A DNA stretch of 59,463 bases, taken from the NCBI GenBank assembly GCA_029780075.1, contig JAKOZI010000155.1, positions 1 to 59,463 on the forward strand, in the 5' to 3' direction. The stretch's first letter is position 1; every line of letters begins with the position of its first letter. Position numbers and translations under genes: made by a program. The notes beneath the pieces are model-generated. The model did no database searches. It had not been told where the DNA came from and saw nothing but the letters and a program-made list of their open reading frames with translations. Shown here one piece after another: positions 44,188-53,284 of this stretch. This stretch comes from Pseudomonadota bacterium. GTDB taxonomy: Bacteria; Pseudomonadota; Gammaproteobacteria; Burkholderiales; Rhodocyclaceae.

Positions 44188-46146
44188 ATGGTTCCCAAAG
44201 CATATCCCCGCGTGATCATAGAAGCAGTCGAGCCGCGAGTCGACGGCGGACGCTTCCCCATCAAGCGCGTGGTCGGCGAGAAAGTGGTCGTCAGCGCCGA
44301 CATTTACAAGGAGGGCCACGACAAGCTGGCTGCCGCCCTCAAGGTGCGCCAGATCGGCCACCAGCAGTGGCAGGAAAGCCCGATGACGCAGGGTGACAAT
44401 GACCGCTGGTACGGTGAGTTTACCGTCACCGCGATCGGTCGATGGGAGTACACCATCGAGGCTTACGCCGAGCGCTACCTTTCATGGACCGACGAAATCG
44501 GCAAAAAGAACATACCGGGTGCCAACCTTACCAGCGAACTGCTGGAGGGGCTGGTCATCCTCAAGAAGTCTGCGGCCGCAGCGCAAGGTGAGGATCGCGT
44601 ACGCATGCACAGCGTCATCGCCGCGATCGAGAGCGCACTCGCTGCAGGCGAGCAGCAGGGCGCTGTAGACCTGGGAGTCGGCAGCGTGATGCGCAGCATG
44701 ATGGCCAGCTACCCCGATCGCAGCGAGGGTTACGAACTAGCGCCAGCATTGCCGATCATGGTCAATCGGCCAATCACCCGCTTTGCCGCGTGGTACGAAT
44801 TCTTCCCGCGCTCGCAGTCCAATATGCCGTACCGGCATGGCACCCTGCAGGACAGCATCCGTCGTCTGCGCGAGATCAGGACGATGGGTTTCGATGTCGT
44901 GTATCTGCCGCCGATCCATCCCATCGGACACAGTTTCCGGAAAGGCAAGAACAACAGTCTGACGGCCGTTCCGGGCGATGTCGGCAGCCCGTGGGCGATC
45001 GGCAACGAGAATGGCGGTCACATGGCGCTCGAACCACAGCTCGGAACCTGGGACGACTGGGACCAGTTTGTCGGCACCTGTCGTGAACTGGGCATCGAGA
45101 TTGCGCTCGATTATGTGATGAACTGCTCACCCGACCATCCCTACGTGGCCGCGCATCCGGACTGGTTCTTCCATCGCCCCGACGGATCGATCAAATACGC
45201 CGAGAACCCGCCCAAGAAATACCAGGACGTCTATCCGCTCAACTTTGGCACGACTGACCGCAACGGCTTGTGGGAGGAAATGCTCAGGATCTTCCTGTTC
45301 TGGGTAGACAAGGGGGTGACCACTTTCCGCGTCGACAACCCGCACACCAAGCCCGTGCCGTTCTGGGAATGGGTGATCGGCGAAGTCCATCGGCAGCACC
45401 CCGAAGTCATCTTCCTGGCCGAAGCCTTCACCAAGCCAAAGATGATGCGCCTGCTGGCAAAGGCAGGCTTTGCCCAGTCCTACACCTACTTCACCTGGCG
45501 CAACCACAAGCATGACCTCAGCGAGTATGTCAGCGAGCTGACCTGTGGCGAAATGAAGGAGTACTTCACCGGCAACTTCTTCGCCAACACTCCCGATATC
45601 CTGCCGCCGATTCTCCAGTATGGTGGTCGCCCGGCGTTCATCATGCGCGCCGTACTGGCAGCCACGCTGTCCAGCGTTTACGGCATCTACAGCGGCTACG
45701 AGCTGTGCGAGAACGAAGCCATTCCCGGCAAGGAGGAGTACCTCGACTCGGAGAAGTACGAGATCAGGATGCGCGACTGGAAGGCGCCCGGCAACATCGT
45801 CCACATCATCACCCGCATCAACCAGATTCGCCATGATTCGCCGGCCCTGCACACGTACAACAACGTGCTCTTCCTCGCGACCGACAACCCCAATCTCATG
45901 GCCTATGCCAAGATGAACGAGGACAGGTCGGACATCATCGTCTGCGTGGTCAACCTTGATCCGTTCCACAAACAAGTGGCAACGCTGCACGTGCCGCTGG
46001 GCACCTTTGGTATCGGCGAGGACGAACAGTATCAGGCGCACGACCTGCTCTCGGACGAGCGCTACCGCTGGCGCGGGCCAACCGCCTACGTCGAACTCGA
46101 TCCGAGCACCAAGGTGGCACACATCATCAAGATCCGTCGCTGGTAG
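44188..46146 (+). CDS. glgE: alpha-1,4-glucan:maltose-1-phosphate maltosyltransferase GlgE
   Basis: A 652-residue GH13_3 enzyme. It transfers maltosyl units from maltose-1-phosphate to a growing alpha-1,4-glucan. An N-terminal helical and beta domain is followed by the catalytic barrel with Asp383 as nucleophile (FRVDNPHTKP), Glu412 as acid (LAEAFTKP) and the GlgE-specific segments DYVMNCSPDHPYV and YGIYSGYELCENEA. TAGGAG seven bases before the ATG at 44188 sets the start (a GTG three bases earlier is possible). It forms a pair with the GT4 synthase; glgP lies convergently. Confidence 0.95.
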   Translation: MVPKAYPRVIIEAVEPRVDGGRFPIKRVVGEKVVVSADIYKEGHDKLAAALKVRQIGHQQWQESPMTQGDNDRWYGEFTVTAIGRWEYTIEAYAERYLSWTDEIGKKNIPGANLTSELLEGLVILKKSAAAAQGEDRVRMHSVIAAIESALAAGEQQGAVDLGVGSVMRSMMASYPDRSEGYELAPALPIMVNRPITRFAAWYEFFPRSQSNMPYRHGTLQDSIRRLREIRTMGFDVVYLPPIHPIGHSFRKGKNNSLTAVPGDVGSPWAIGNENGGHMALEPQLGTWDDWDQFVGTCRELGIEIALDYVMNCSPDHPYVAAHPDWFFHRPDGSIKYAENPPKKYQDVYPLNFGTTDRNGLWEEMLRIFLFWVDKGVTTFRVDNPHTKPVPFWEWVIGEVHRQHPEVIFLAEAFTKPKMMRLLAKAGFAQSYTYFTWRNHKHDLSEYVSELTCGEMKEYFTGNFFANTPDILPPILQYGGRPAFIMRAVLAATLSSVYGIYSGYELCENEAIPGKEEYLDSEKYEIRMRDWKAPGNIVHIITRINQIRHDSPALHTYNNVLFLATDNPNLMAYAKMNEDRSDIIVCVVNLDPFHKQVATLHVPLGTFGIGEDEQYQAHDLLSDERYRWRGPTAYVELDPSTKVAHIIKIRRW

Positions 46147-46202
46147 AAGGCGGCGTCGGGGGCGCACGCGGTCGTCATGCGCTCGCGGAACGGACAGGGC
46201 AG

Positions 46203-46229
46203 CAGGGCGGGGCTACCGCCCCTGCCCTG
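46203..46229. terminator. bidirectional hairpin between glgE and glgP
   Basis: CAGGGC-GGGGC, loop TACC, GCCCC-t-GCCCTG forms a GC-rich stem with one bulged base, placed between the two convergent stops. There is no T tract, so it may be an attenuated or Rho-assisted terminator, or a transcript end stabiliser. Confidence 0.4.
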
Positions 46230-46240
46230 CCGGCAGCCGC

Positions 46241-48820
46241 TCAATCTGCTCCGGCTGCGGCGCGTCTGAACTGCATGTCATCTCCCGACAAGTCACTGAG
46301 TTCAATGCGCACCGGCTTCACCTTCCATATCTCGTTGCAGTATTCACGGATCGCCCGATCGGAAGAAAAGAACCCGGAACGGGCAACGTTGAGAATGGAC
46401 ATTCTCGACCAGCGCTCGGGATCCAGGTAGGTTTCCGAAACCCTGGCCTGACAATCGATATACGACTGGAAGTCGGCAAGCAGCATGTACTCGTCGTGAT
46501 TGAGCAGGTTGTCAACCATCGGCCGGAAGACCTCGCGATCGCCGCGAGTAAAGAAGCCGGCGGCAATCAGGTCGATGACCTCGCGCAGATGCGGGTTGGC
46601 CTCGTAGTAGCTGCGGGGCCGGTAACCCCGGCTCTTGAGCTCCATGACTTCGGGAGTGGTCATCCCGAACAGGAAGAAGTTGTCTTCACCAACCTCCTCG
46701 CGCATCTCGACGTTGGCACCGTCGAGCGTACCGATGGTGAGCGCACCGTTCATCTGGAACTTCATGTTGCCGGTCCCTGATGCTTCCTTGCCGGCAAGCG
46801 AAATCTGCTCGGACAGATCGGCGCCAGGGAAAATCGCCTGGGCGTTCTTGACGTTGTAGTTCGGATAGAAGACGACCTGCAACTTGCCGCGCATCGCGGG
46901 GTCGCGACTGATCAGATCGGCGACGGCGGTAATCAGCCGGATCATCATCTTGGCCAGCGCGTAGCCGGGAGCAGCCTTGCCGCCGAAAATCACCGTGCGT
47001 GGCGCGACATTCAGGTTCGGATTGTCCTTGAGGCGCTTGTACAGGGAAACCACGTGCAGCAGGTTGAGGTGTTGCCGCTTGTATTCGTGAATGCGTTTGA
47101 CCTGGATGTCGAACATCGACGCCGGGTCGACATCCACATGCGCGTTGCGCTTCATCTCGCGCACCAGGTGTTCCTTGTTGCCGGCCTTGATCCGCCGCCA
47201 GGCCTCGCGGAAGGCTGGGTCGTCGGCGTACGGTTCGAGTTCCCGCAGCCGACCCATATCGGTAGGCCAACCGCTGCCAATCGTGTCGCTGATCAAGGTG
47301 GACATCGTCGGATTCGCCAGGAGGACGAAGCGCCGCGGCGTCACGCCATTGGTCTTGTTGCTGAATTTTTCCGGCCACATTTCGTGGAAGTCCTTGAGGA
47401 CATCGGATTTCAGCAGTTCGGTGTGCAACCTCGCCACTCCGTTGACCGCGAAGCTGCCGGCAACCGCCAGATTCGCCATGCGCACATAGCGTGGCCCATG
47501 TTCATCAATCAGCGACATCCGGGCGAGGCGCGCGTCGTCACCCGGAAAGCGAATGCGCACCTCGTCGAGGAAGCGCTCGTTGATCTCACAGATGATTTCG
47601 AAATGTCGCGGCAGCACGCGCCGGAACAGATTCAGCCGCCACTTCTCGAGCGCCTCCGGCAGCAGCGTATGGTTGGTGTAGGCAAAGGTCTTGCGGGTGA
47701 TTGACCAGGCCTGATCCCAATCCATCATGAACTCATCGACCAGCAGGCGCATCAGTTCCGCCACGGCGATCGACGGATGCGTGTCGTTGAGCTGGACGAC
47801 AAATTTTTCATTGAAGTGATCAAGGTTCTGTTCACGTTGCAGTTGCAGACGAATCATGTCCTGCAGTGAGCAGGAAACGAAAAAGTACTGCTGCTCGAGC
47901 CGCAACTCCTGCCCGGCTTCGGTTTCATCGTTCGGGTATAGCACCTTGGTGATGGTCTCCGAGGAGATCTGGGCATCGACCGCCTGGTAGTAATTGCCGG
48001 CGTTGAAAGCGGCAAAATCGAAGGTCTCGGGCGCCTCGGCGCTCCACAGCCTGAGCCGGTTGGGCGTGTTCACCCCGTAGCCAAGCACCGGCATATCCCA
48101 GGCTGTACCACGTACGACTTTCCCCGGCACCCATTGCACGCGCAGGCGGCGACTGCCCGTTGCTTCGTACTGATGCTCGGTGTAGCCACCGAGCTTGACC
48201 TCGAAAGCAATGCTCGGACGGTGAATCAGCCAGGGACTTCCGGAACGTAACCACTTGTCGGTCAGTTCTACTTGCCGGCCATCGCGGATTGCCTGTGTGA
48301 AGATGCCGAACTCGTAGCGGATTCCATAACCAATGGCGGGAATTTCGAGCGTTGCCAGGGAGTCCAGATAACACGCGGCCAGGCGTCCGAGACCGCCGTT
48401 GCCGAGGCCAGGTTCCTCCTCCTGATCGAGCAGCATTTCCAGATCGAGGCCGAGTTCCCGCATTGCCTGCTCGGCGTTGTCGAAGATGCCGAGATTGATC
48501 AGGTTGTTTCCGAGCTGCGGACCAATCAGGAATTCGGCTGACAGGTAGCAGACGGTACGGCTGCCCTGGTCACGGTAGGTGCGTGCAGTTTGCACCCAGC
48601 GTTGCAGCAGGCGGTCGCGCACGGCCTGGGCGAGCGCGGCAAAGCAGTCGTGCCGGGTCGCAACTTGTGGGAAGCGTGCCTGCTCATACACCAGCTTGTC
48701 GAGCAACGCACGCTTCAATGCATCCACACCCAGCCCTGTGCGCCGATCCTCGCGCCCCACCAGAAGATCGGGATCCGCCTGCACAGGCGGTTCATTTTCA
48801 GGTTGTATCTTGTCGTTCAT
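46241..48820 (-). CDS. glgP: glycogen phosphorylase
   Basis: An 859-residue GT35 phosphorylase that releases glucose-1-phosphate from glycogen. Conserved landmarks are YLSAEFLIGPQLGNNL, GLGNGGLGRLAACYLDSLATL, NDTHPSIAVAELMRLL, KRIHEYKRQHLNLL and the PLP lysine Lys687 in GTGNMKFQMNGALT. The ATG at 48820 (MNDKIQPENE) is preceded by GGGGGTG. The minus-strand frame stays open for 220 more codons upstream (to 49480), but that stretch has no phosphorylase similarity. With GlgA/GlgE this gives both synthesis and breakdown of glycogen in one place. Confidence 0.95.
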   Translation of the reverse strand: MNDKIQPENEPPVQADPDLLVGREDRRTGLGVDALKRALLDKLVYEQARFPQVATRHDCFAALAQAVRDRLLQRWVQTARTYRDQGSRTVCYLSAEFLIGPQLGNNLINLGIFDNAEQAMRELGLDLEMLLDQEEEPGLGNGGLGRLAACYLDSLATLEIPAIGYGIRYEFGIFTQAIRDGRQVELTDKWLRSGSPWLIHRPSIAFEVKLGGYTEHQYEATGSRRLRVQWVPGKVVRGTAWDMPVLGYGVNTPNRLRLWSAEAPETFDFAAFNAGNYYQAVDAQISSETITKVLYPNDETEAGQELRLEQQYFFVSCSLQDMIRLQLQREQNLDHFNEKFVVQLNDTHPSIAVAELMRLLVDEFMMDWDQAWSITRKTFAYTNHTLLPEALEKWRLNLFRRVLPRHFEIICEINERFLDEVRIRFPGDDARLARMSLIDEHGPRYVRMANLAVAGSFAVNGVARLHTELLKSDVLKDFHEMWPEKFSNKTNGVTPRRFVLLANPTMSTLISDTIGSGWPTDMGRLRELEPYADDPAFREAWRRIKAGNKEHLVREMKRNAHVDVDPASMFDIQVKRIHEYKRQHLNLLHVVSLYKRLKDNPNLNVAPRTVIFGGKAAPGYALAKMMIRLITAVADLISRDPAMRGKLQVVFYPNYNVKNAQAIFPGADLSEQISLAGKEASGTGNMKFQMNGALTIGTLDGANVEMREEVGEDNFFLFGMTTPEVMELKSRGYRPRSYYEANPHLREVIDLIAAGFFTRGDREVFRPMVDNLLNHDEYMLLADFQSYIDCQARVSETYLDPERWSRMSILNVARSGFFSSDRAIREYCNEIWKVKPVRIELSDLSGDDMQFRRAAAGAD

Positions 48821-49296
48821 GTCAACACCCCCGTGTTCGTGCGGTTCATTCCAGTATGAGAATTCGTTGATCCTTGTCTGACGATCCACGTCAGCGGCGA
48901 GTCTATAGCATTGTTTGCAAGCACGCACAGGGGGCTGCTGTCCAGAAAAATCTGATCTTGCATGCTGGCTTGGGAACGCCCAAACGAGACCGGACAGCGG
49001 TTCACGAGGAACTATGGGCGGGGTACCCTGGCCTCGTGACGTGGGCACAGATGGCCACTCGGCCATGCCGGGTTGACAAGGGTGAGGCCTTCCCGGCAGG
49101 TCACTGGACGGGTACACTGAAAGCCCATCGTCGGTAGCTGGCCTGCGATGGCCATCATCGAGCGATACAGGACCATGCCCCTGCCTCATAGACCGAATTC
49201 CCCCGCCCGTCGAACGCGCCCAGGATACCCACTGACGGTGTCCCAAGTCAGCAGACACGACCACACCACGGACATCGCCTTGCTGAGAGCGGAAAT
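48821..49296. promoter_or_regulatory. intergenic region between glgP and the SUMF1-like gene
   Basis: The 476 bases hold no gene I can support. On the minus strand TGCTATAGA at 48910-48902 is an extended -10 and a candidate for glgP, giving a leader of about 75 bases. No second promoter can be named with confidence for the plus-strand gene. Confidence 0.35.
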
Positions 49297-50130
49297 ATGG
49301 AGACACCGATGATGCCAGTTTGCCCTGACAAGGCCGGCAGCTTGTCCAATGATCCCTTCCGGGTACCGTGGACCAGCGACTTCGTCGAAGACCACTTTGG
49401 CCTGTCGATGGTCCTGAACGTCGGCCAGGCGCGACAGATCTTCCGTTGGGTGGCAGCGTCCCGTTTCCTGATGGGTTCACCTCCTGATGCTGCCGATCGG
49501 GGCAGTACTGAATTACTGCATGAAGTCACACTGAGCCACGGCTTCTGGCTCGCCGAAACCACATGCACGCAGGCATTCTGGCAGGCGGTATGGCCGGTGA
49601 ATCCGAGCCACTTCCAGGATCACCCGCAGAACCCTGTAGAGAATGTCAGTTGGCACGACGCGCAGGGCTTCATCGCCGAGTTGAACCGGCGGCTGCCAGG
49701 ACTGGCGGCGCGCCTGCCGAGCGAAGCCGAATGGGAGTGCGCTTGCCGGGCCGGTACGACGACGCCGTTTTCATTCGGAGACCAGATTGATCCCGAGCAA
49801 GTCAACTACCACGGCGGCTATCCCTGTGCCGGCGGAGAAAAGGGTCTGTACCGCCAGCGGACGGTGCCGGTGGCCTCGCTGCCGCCGAACGCCTGGGGCT
49901 TCTACGAGATGCACGGTAACGTCTGGGAATGGTGTGGTGACTGGTATGCCGATTACCCTACGACGCCGCAATTCGACCCGCATGGACCGACCTTCGGCAA
50001 GATGCGCGTGCTTCGCGGGGGTACCTGGAGCGACCCTGCCCGCTACGCTCGATCGGCCAACCGCAGTCGAATTGAACCCGCCTATCGGCCGCGCAGCAGC
50101 GGGTTCCGGCTCGCCCTCGGGTATCGCTGA
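49297..50130 (+). CDS. SUMF1/formylglycine-generating-enzyme-like protein
   Basis: A 277-residue protein with the SUMF1 fold: FLMGSPPDAADRG, ENVSWHDAQGFIAELNRRL, ARLPSEAEWECACRAGT, GNVWEWCGDWY and VLRGGTWSD. The two copper-binding cysteines of true formylglycine-generating enzymes near the C-terminus are absent (the region reads ARYARSANRSRIEPAYRPR), so sulfatase activation is unlikely. The domain may be a ligand- or partner-binding module or another oxidase such as those of the EgtB/PvdO group. The ATG at 49309 is an alternative start with GGAGA in front. Confidence 0.88.
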   Translation: METPMMPVCPDKAGSLSNDPFRVPWTSDFVEDHFGLSMVLNVGQARQIFRWVAASRFLMGSPPDAADRGSTELLHEVTLSHGFWLAETTCTQAFWQAVWPVNPSHFQDHPQNPVENVSWHDAQGFIAELNRRLPGLAARLPSEAEWECACRAGTTTPFSFGDQIDPEQVNYHGGYPCAGGEKGLYRQRTVPVASLPPNAWGFYEMHGNVWEWCGDWYADYPTTPQFDPHGPTFGKMRVLRGGTWSDPARYARSANRSRIEPAYRPRSSGFRLALGYR

Positions 50131-50224
50131 GTGTTTCCTGCCAGCGCGGGTTTGGGATCACAGCCGCTTCAAGGTCCCTTTCGATGCGCAGCTGTGGTTG
50201 GTGCTCGGGCCGCGGCCGCAAGAC

Positions 50225-51394
50225 TCAGGCCTCGCGCAGGCAATCGACGATGCTCAGACGCGCGGCACGCCAGGCGGGGATGAAGCCGCCGAGCAGACCC
50301 ATCAATAGTGCGAAGAGCAGCGTTTTGACAGCGATTCCCGGCGTCAGCGTGAAGCGGAAAGCGAGTTCCGAGAAGGTCTGGAAGTTGGTGGTCGAAATAT
50401 TCACCGTCTGCATCAGACTGGCCGCGGCCAGGCCGACGCCGCCTCCGACCAGGGCCAGCAGCAGCGCCTCGGCAAGGAAGGCGACGAGTACCGCGCGGCG
50501 CCGGAAGCCGAGCGCGCGCAGCGTGCCGATCTCGCCGACGCGCTGCGCGACCGCGGCGAACATGGTGATCATCGCGCCGACGATGGCGCCGATCGAGAAG
50601 ATCACCGATAGCGCGGTACCGAGGATCGAGATGAAGGTGGCCAGGGCCTCGCTTTGTTCGGCGTAGAAGCGGATCTCGGGCTTGGCTTCGAGCTGCAATC
50701 GCGGGTCGCTGTCGACCGCCGTACGCGTGCGCTCGAAATCACCGGCGTCGGCCAGGCGCACGACCATGCTCGAAAAGTCGCGGCGGCGAAAGGCCTGGAT
50801 CATCTGCTCGGAATCGCCCCAGATCTCGGAGTCGAAACCGCTGCGCCCGGCGTCGAGGACGCCGACGACGGTCCAGTCGCGACCGCCGAAACGCAGAGTT
50901 TCACCACGGTCAGCGCCGACGAAACCGCCGGCAATCGCTCGGCCGGTGACGATCTCGCTGGTGCCCGGACGGAACATGCGCCCTGCGGCAAGCCGCACCT
51001 GCGGCCGCAATGCCAGACCGAGGTCGGACGTGCCGCGCACGGTGACGTTGCTCGGCTTGCCGCTGCCCCGCTTGGGCAGGTTGATCAGAGCCACCGGCTC
51101 CTTGCTGACCAGGCGACGACCGAGCGCGTCAGTGGCGATGCCGGGCAGGCTCTCGACGACCGCCGCCTGCGCGCGCGCAAGCGCCGAATTGATCTCCGCA
51201 CCGGCGCCCTTGCGCAGTACGACCACGTTGTCGGGCTGGCCGGTGGCGACCAGCGTCGCCCGGATGCCTTCGCTCATCATCAGCACCGTGGCGAAGACGT
51301 AGACCACCAGCGCCATGCCCAGCGCGGTGAGCACGGTGGTGACCCGGCGCACCCAGAGGTTGCGCGCAATGTAGCTGAGTGGCAGGGCTTTCAT
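50225..51394 (-). CDS. ABC transporter permease, FtsX/MacB type (second)
   Basis: A 389-residue protein with an N-terminal transmembrane helix (VTTVLTALGMALVVYVFATVLMM), a large periplasmic MacB-like domain (about 45-260) and three C-terminal helices bearing the FtsX domain (FISILGTALSVIFSIGAIVGAMI then IGTLRALGFRRRAVLVAFLAE). The LRALGFRRRAV segment is the coupling region. The ATG overlaps the stop of the upstream permease (TGATG). Fourth gene of adaptor-ATPase-permease-permease; the two permeases presumably form a heterodimer. Confidence 0.9.
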   Translation of the reverse strand: MKALPLSYIARNLWVRRVTTVLTALGMALVVYVFATVLMMSEGIRATLVATGQPDNVVVLRKGAGAEINSALARAQAAVVESLPGIATDALGRRLVSKEPVALINLPKRGSGKPSNVTVRGTSDLGLALRPQVRLAAGRMFRPGTSEIVTGRAIAGGFVGADRGETLRFGGRDWTVVGVLDAGRSGFDSEIWGDSEQMIQAFRRRDFSSMVVRLADAGDFERTRTAVDSDPRLQLEAKPEIRFYAEQSEALATFISILGTALSVIFSIGAIVGAMITMFAAVAQRVGEIGTLRALGFRRRAVLVAFLAEALLLALVGGGVGLAAASLMQTVNISTTNFQTFSELAFRFTLTPGIAVKTLLFALLMGLLGGFIPAWRAARLSIVDCLREA

Positions 51395-52557
51395 CCGACG
51401 TGCCGCAGACCGGCGACAATGTCGAAGCGACTGATGCGCCAGGCCGGCCACGCGGCGGCGACGACGCCGACCAGCAAGGCGGCGAGCAACTGCAGCAACA
51501 GCGTCAATTCCGACACCCGGAACACCGGCAACAGCGTGCCGACGGCCTGGCCGACGAAGGCCGCCAGCGGCAAGGTCAGGGCGATGCCGAGCAGGCCGCC
51601 GACGAGTGCGATCAGCAGGCTCTCGGCGGCGAGCAGGCGCACCACGAAGCCCGGCGAGAAGCCGAGCACGCGCAAGGTCGCGTATTCGGCCAGGCGCTCG
51701 CGCGCGGTCATGGTCATGGTGTTGGCCATCACCGCCATGATGATCACCACGATGATCAGGCTCACCGCCTGGAGTGCGACCAGGATCGCCTCGCTCATTG
51801 AGACGAAGCTGAGTTGGAAGGCCTTCTCGGTTTCGGTGAGCGTCTCGGCCAGCGAGTTGCGGAACAGCGCGTCGATGCGCTGCGAGATCAGCGCTGCGTC
51901 GTCGGCCTCGCGGATGCCGATGATGTACACACCGACACTGTCGACACGCGCCGGGTTTGCGCCCGGTCGCTGGCGGATGGTTTCGCTGAGGTATTTCCAG
52001 TGGAACAGTAACTGTTGTTCGTCGGTGCTGGCGTCGACGCCGTTGTAGATGCCGCGCAGCGTGAAGCTCCAGATGCCGGGGTAGATCGTGCCGCGCAGCG
52101 GAATCTGGTCGCCGACCCTCCAGCCGAACTTGTCGGCCAGCTTGCGCCCGACGATGGCGCCCTGGCGGTCGCGCAGGAAGGCCTGCCGCTGCACGTTGGG
52201 CAGCACATATTCCGGATACAGCGCCAGATATGACGTCGGATCAACAGCGAACTGGGGGAAGAAGTTGCGCTCCGTGACATAGACGCCGCCGAACCAGTTG
52301 GCCCACGACACGCCGCTGACGCCCTGCACGGCACGAATCCGCTCGCCGTAGCTGAGCGGCAGCGGAAACGTCAGCGAGACGGCGCTGCGCGTCACCAGGC
52401 GCGTACTCGCCGAAGCCTCGGCGCCGGCGTACCAGGCATCGACGATGGTGCGCAGCAGGCCGAAGGCGCAGATCGCCACGACCAGGCCGATCAGCGTCAG
52501 CGCGCTGCGCAGCTTGTGGCGGAAGGCGTTTTTCAGCAACAGGCGCAGCAGCAACAT
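51391..52557 (-). CDS. ABC transporter permease, FtsX/MacB type (first)
   Basis: A 388-residue permease of the same topology: [35 protein letters not shown] at the N-terminus, a periplasmic region, then [21 protein letters not shown] and two more helices with the FtsX motif [26 protein letters not shown]. It differs enough from its neighbour to suggest a true heterodimer rather than a recent duplication. The start at 52557 is ten bases after the ATPase stop. Confidence 0.9.
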   Translation of the reverse strand: MLLLRLLLKNAFRHKLRSALTLIGLVVAICAFGLLRTIVDAWYAGAEASASTRLVTRSAVSLTFPLPLSYGERIRAVQGVSGVSWANWFGGVYVTERNFFPQFAVDPTSYLALYPEYVLPNVQRQAFLRDRQGAIVGRKLADKFGWRVGDQIPLRGTIYPGIWSFTLRGIYNGVDASTDEQQLLFHWKYLSETIRQRPGANPARVDSVGVYIIGIREADDAALISQRIDALFRNSLAETLTETEKAFQLSFVSMSEAILVALQAVSLIIVVIIMAVMANTMTMTARERLAEYATLRVLGFSPGFVVRLLAAESLLIALVGGLLGIALTLPLAAFVGQAVGTLLPVFRVSELTLLLQLLAALLVGVVAAAWPAWRISRFDIVAGLRHVG

Positions 52558-52567
52558 CGGCGCCGAC

Positions 52568-53284
52568 TCAGTGCCCGAAAGCCGTACCGGCAACGAGCAC
52601 GCCTTTTTCGAGATGCACCAGGCGCTCGGCGCGTTCCGCGGCCCTGGGGTCATGGGTGACCATCACGATAGTCTTGCCGAGTTGCCGGTGCAGTTCGGCA
52701 AGCAGCGACAAGACCTCGCCGCCAGTGACGCGGTCAAGGTCGCCGGTGGGTTCGTCGGCGACAATCAGTTGCGGATCGCTGACCAGGGCGCGGGCGATGG
52801 CCACCCGCTGCTGCTGGCCGCCGGAGAGTTCGTTGGGGTAATGGCCGGCACGGTCGCTCAGACGCACCATCGCCAGCACCGCGTCGACATGCTGGCGACG
52901 TTGACGGCGCGTCAGGTCGGTGAGCAACAGCGGCAGTTCGATGTTCTCGGCGGCGCTGAGCACCGGCAACAGGTTGTAGAACTGAAAAATGAAACCGACA
53001 TTGGCCGCGCGCCAATCGGCGAGTTCGCCTTCACTCAGGCCGGCGATATCGATGCCGTCGATCTCGATGCATCCGCCATCGGGTTGATCGATACCGGCGA
53101 TCAGGTTGAGCAGCGTGCTCTTGCCCGAGCCGCTGGGGCCCATCAGGGCGATGAACTCGCCGCGCTGGACGTCCAGGTCGACGCCCTGCAATACCGGGAT
53201 GTGCTGCGCGCCGCGCTGGTAGGCTTTCGACAACGCCCGGATGCGGATCAGCGGCGGTGGCAGTGCATCGGCACCGGCGTTCAC
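52568..53284 (-). CDS. ABC transporter ATP-binding protein (LolD/MacB type)
   Basis: A 238-residue ATPase: Walker [14 protein letters not shown]-loop [17 protein letters not shown], signature [15 protein letters not shown], Walker [14 protein letters not shown]-loop VTHDP. The profile is LolD/MacB. It uses a GTG start overlapping the adaptor stop (GTGA). It powers the two FtsX-type permeases, a mechanotransmission system acting on a periplasmic or outer-membrane substrate. Confidence 0.94.
   Translation of the reverse strand: MNAGADALPPPLIRIRALSKAYQRGAQHIPVLQGVDLDVQRGEFIALMGPSGSGKSTLLNLIAGIDQPDGGCIEIDGIDIAGLSEGELADWRAANVGFIFQFYNLLPVLSAAENIELPLLLTDLTRRQRRQHVDAVLAMVRLSDRAGHYPNELSGGQQQRVAIARALVSDPQLIVADEPTGDLDRVTGGEVLSLLAELHRQLGKTIVMVTHDPRAAERAERLVHLEKGVLVAGTAFGH

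Noticed and set aside
45127-46167. 346-codon minus-strand frame opposite glgE
   Set aside because: Antisense shadow of GlgE, whose catalytic residues are clear on the plus strand.
48821-49480. In-frame extension of 220 codons upstream of glgP, suggesting a larger fusion protein
   Set aside because: The sequence MNDKIQPENE with a GGGGGTG site gives a normal phosphorylase length; the extension is low in similarity to any domain and overlaps the start of another gene.
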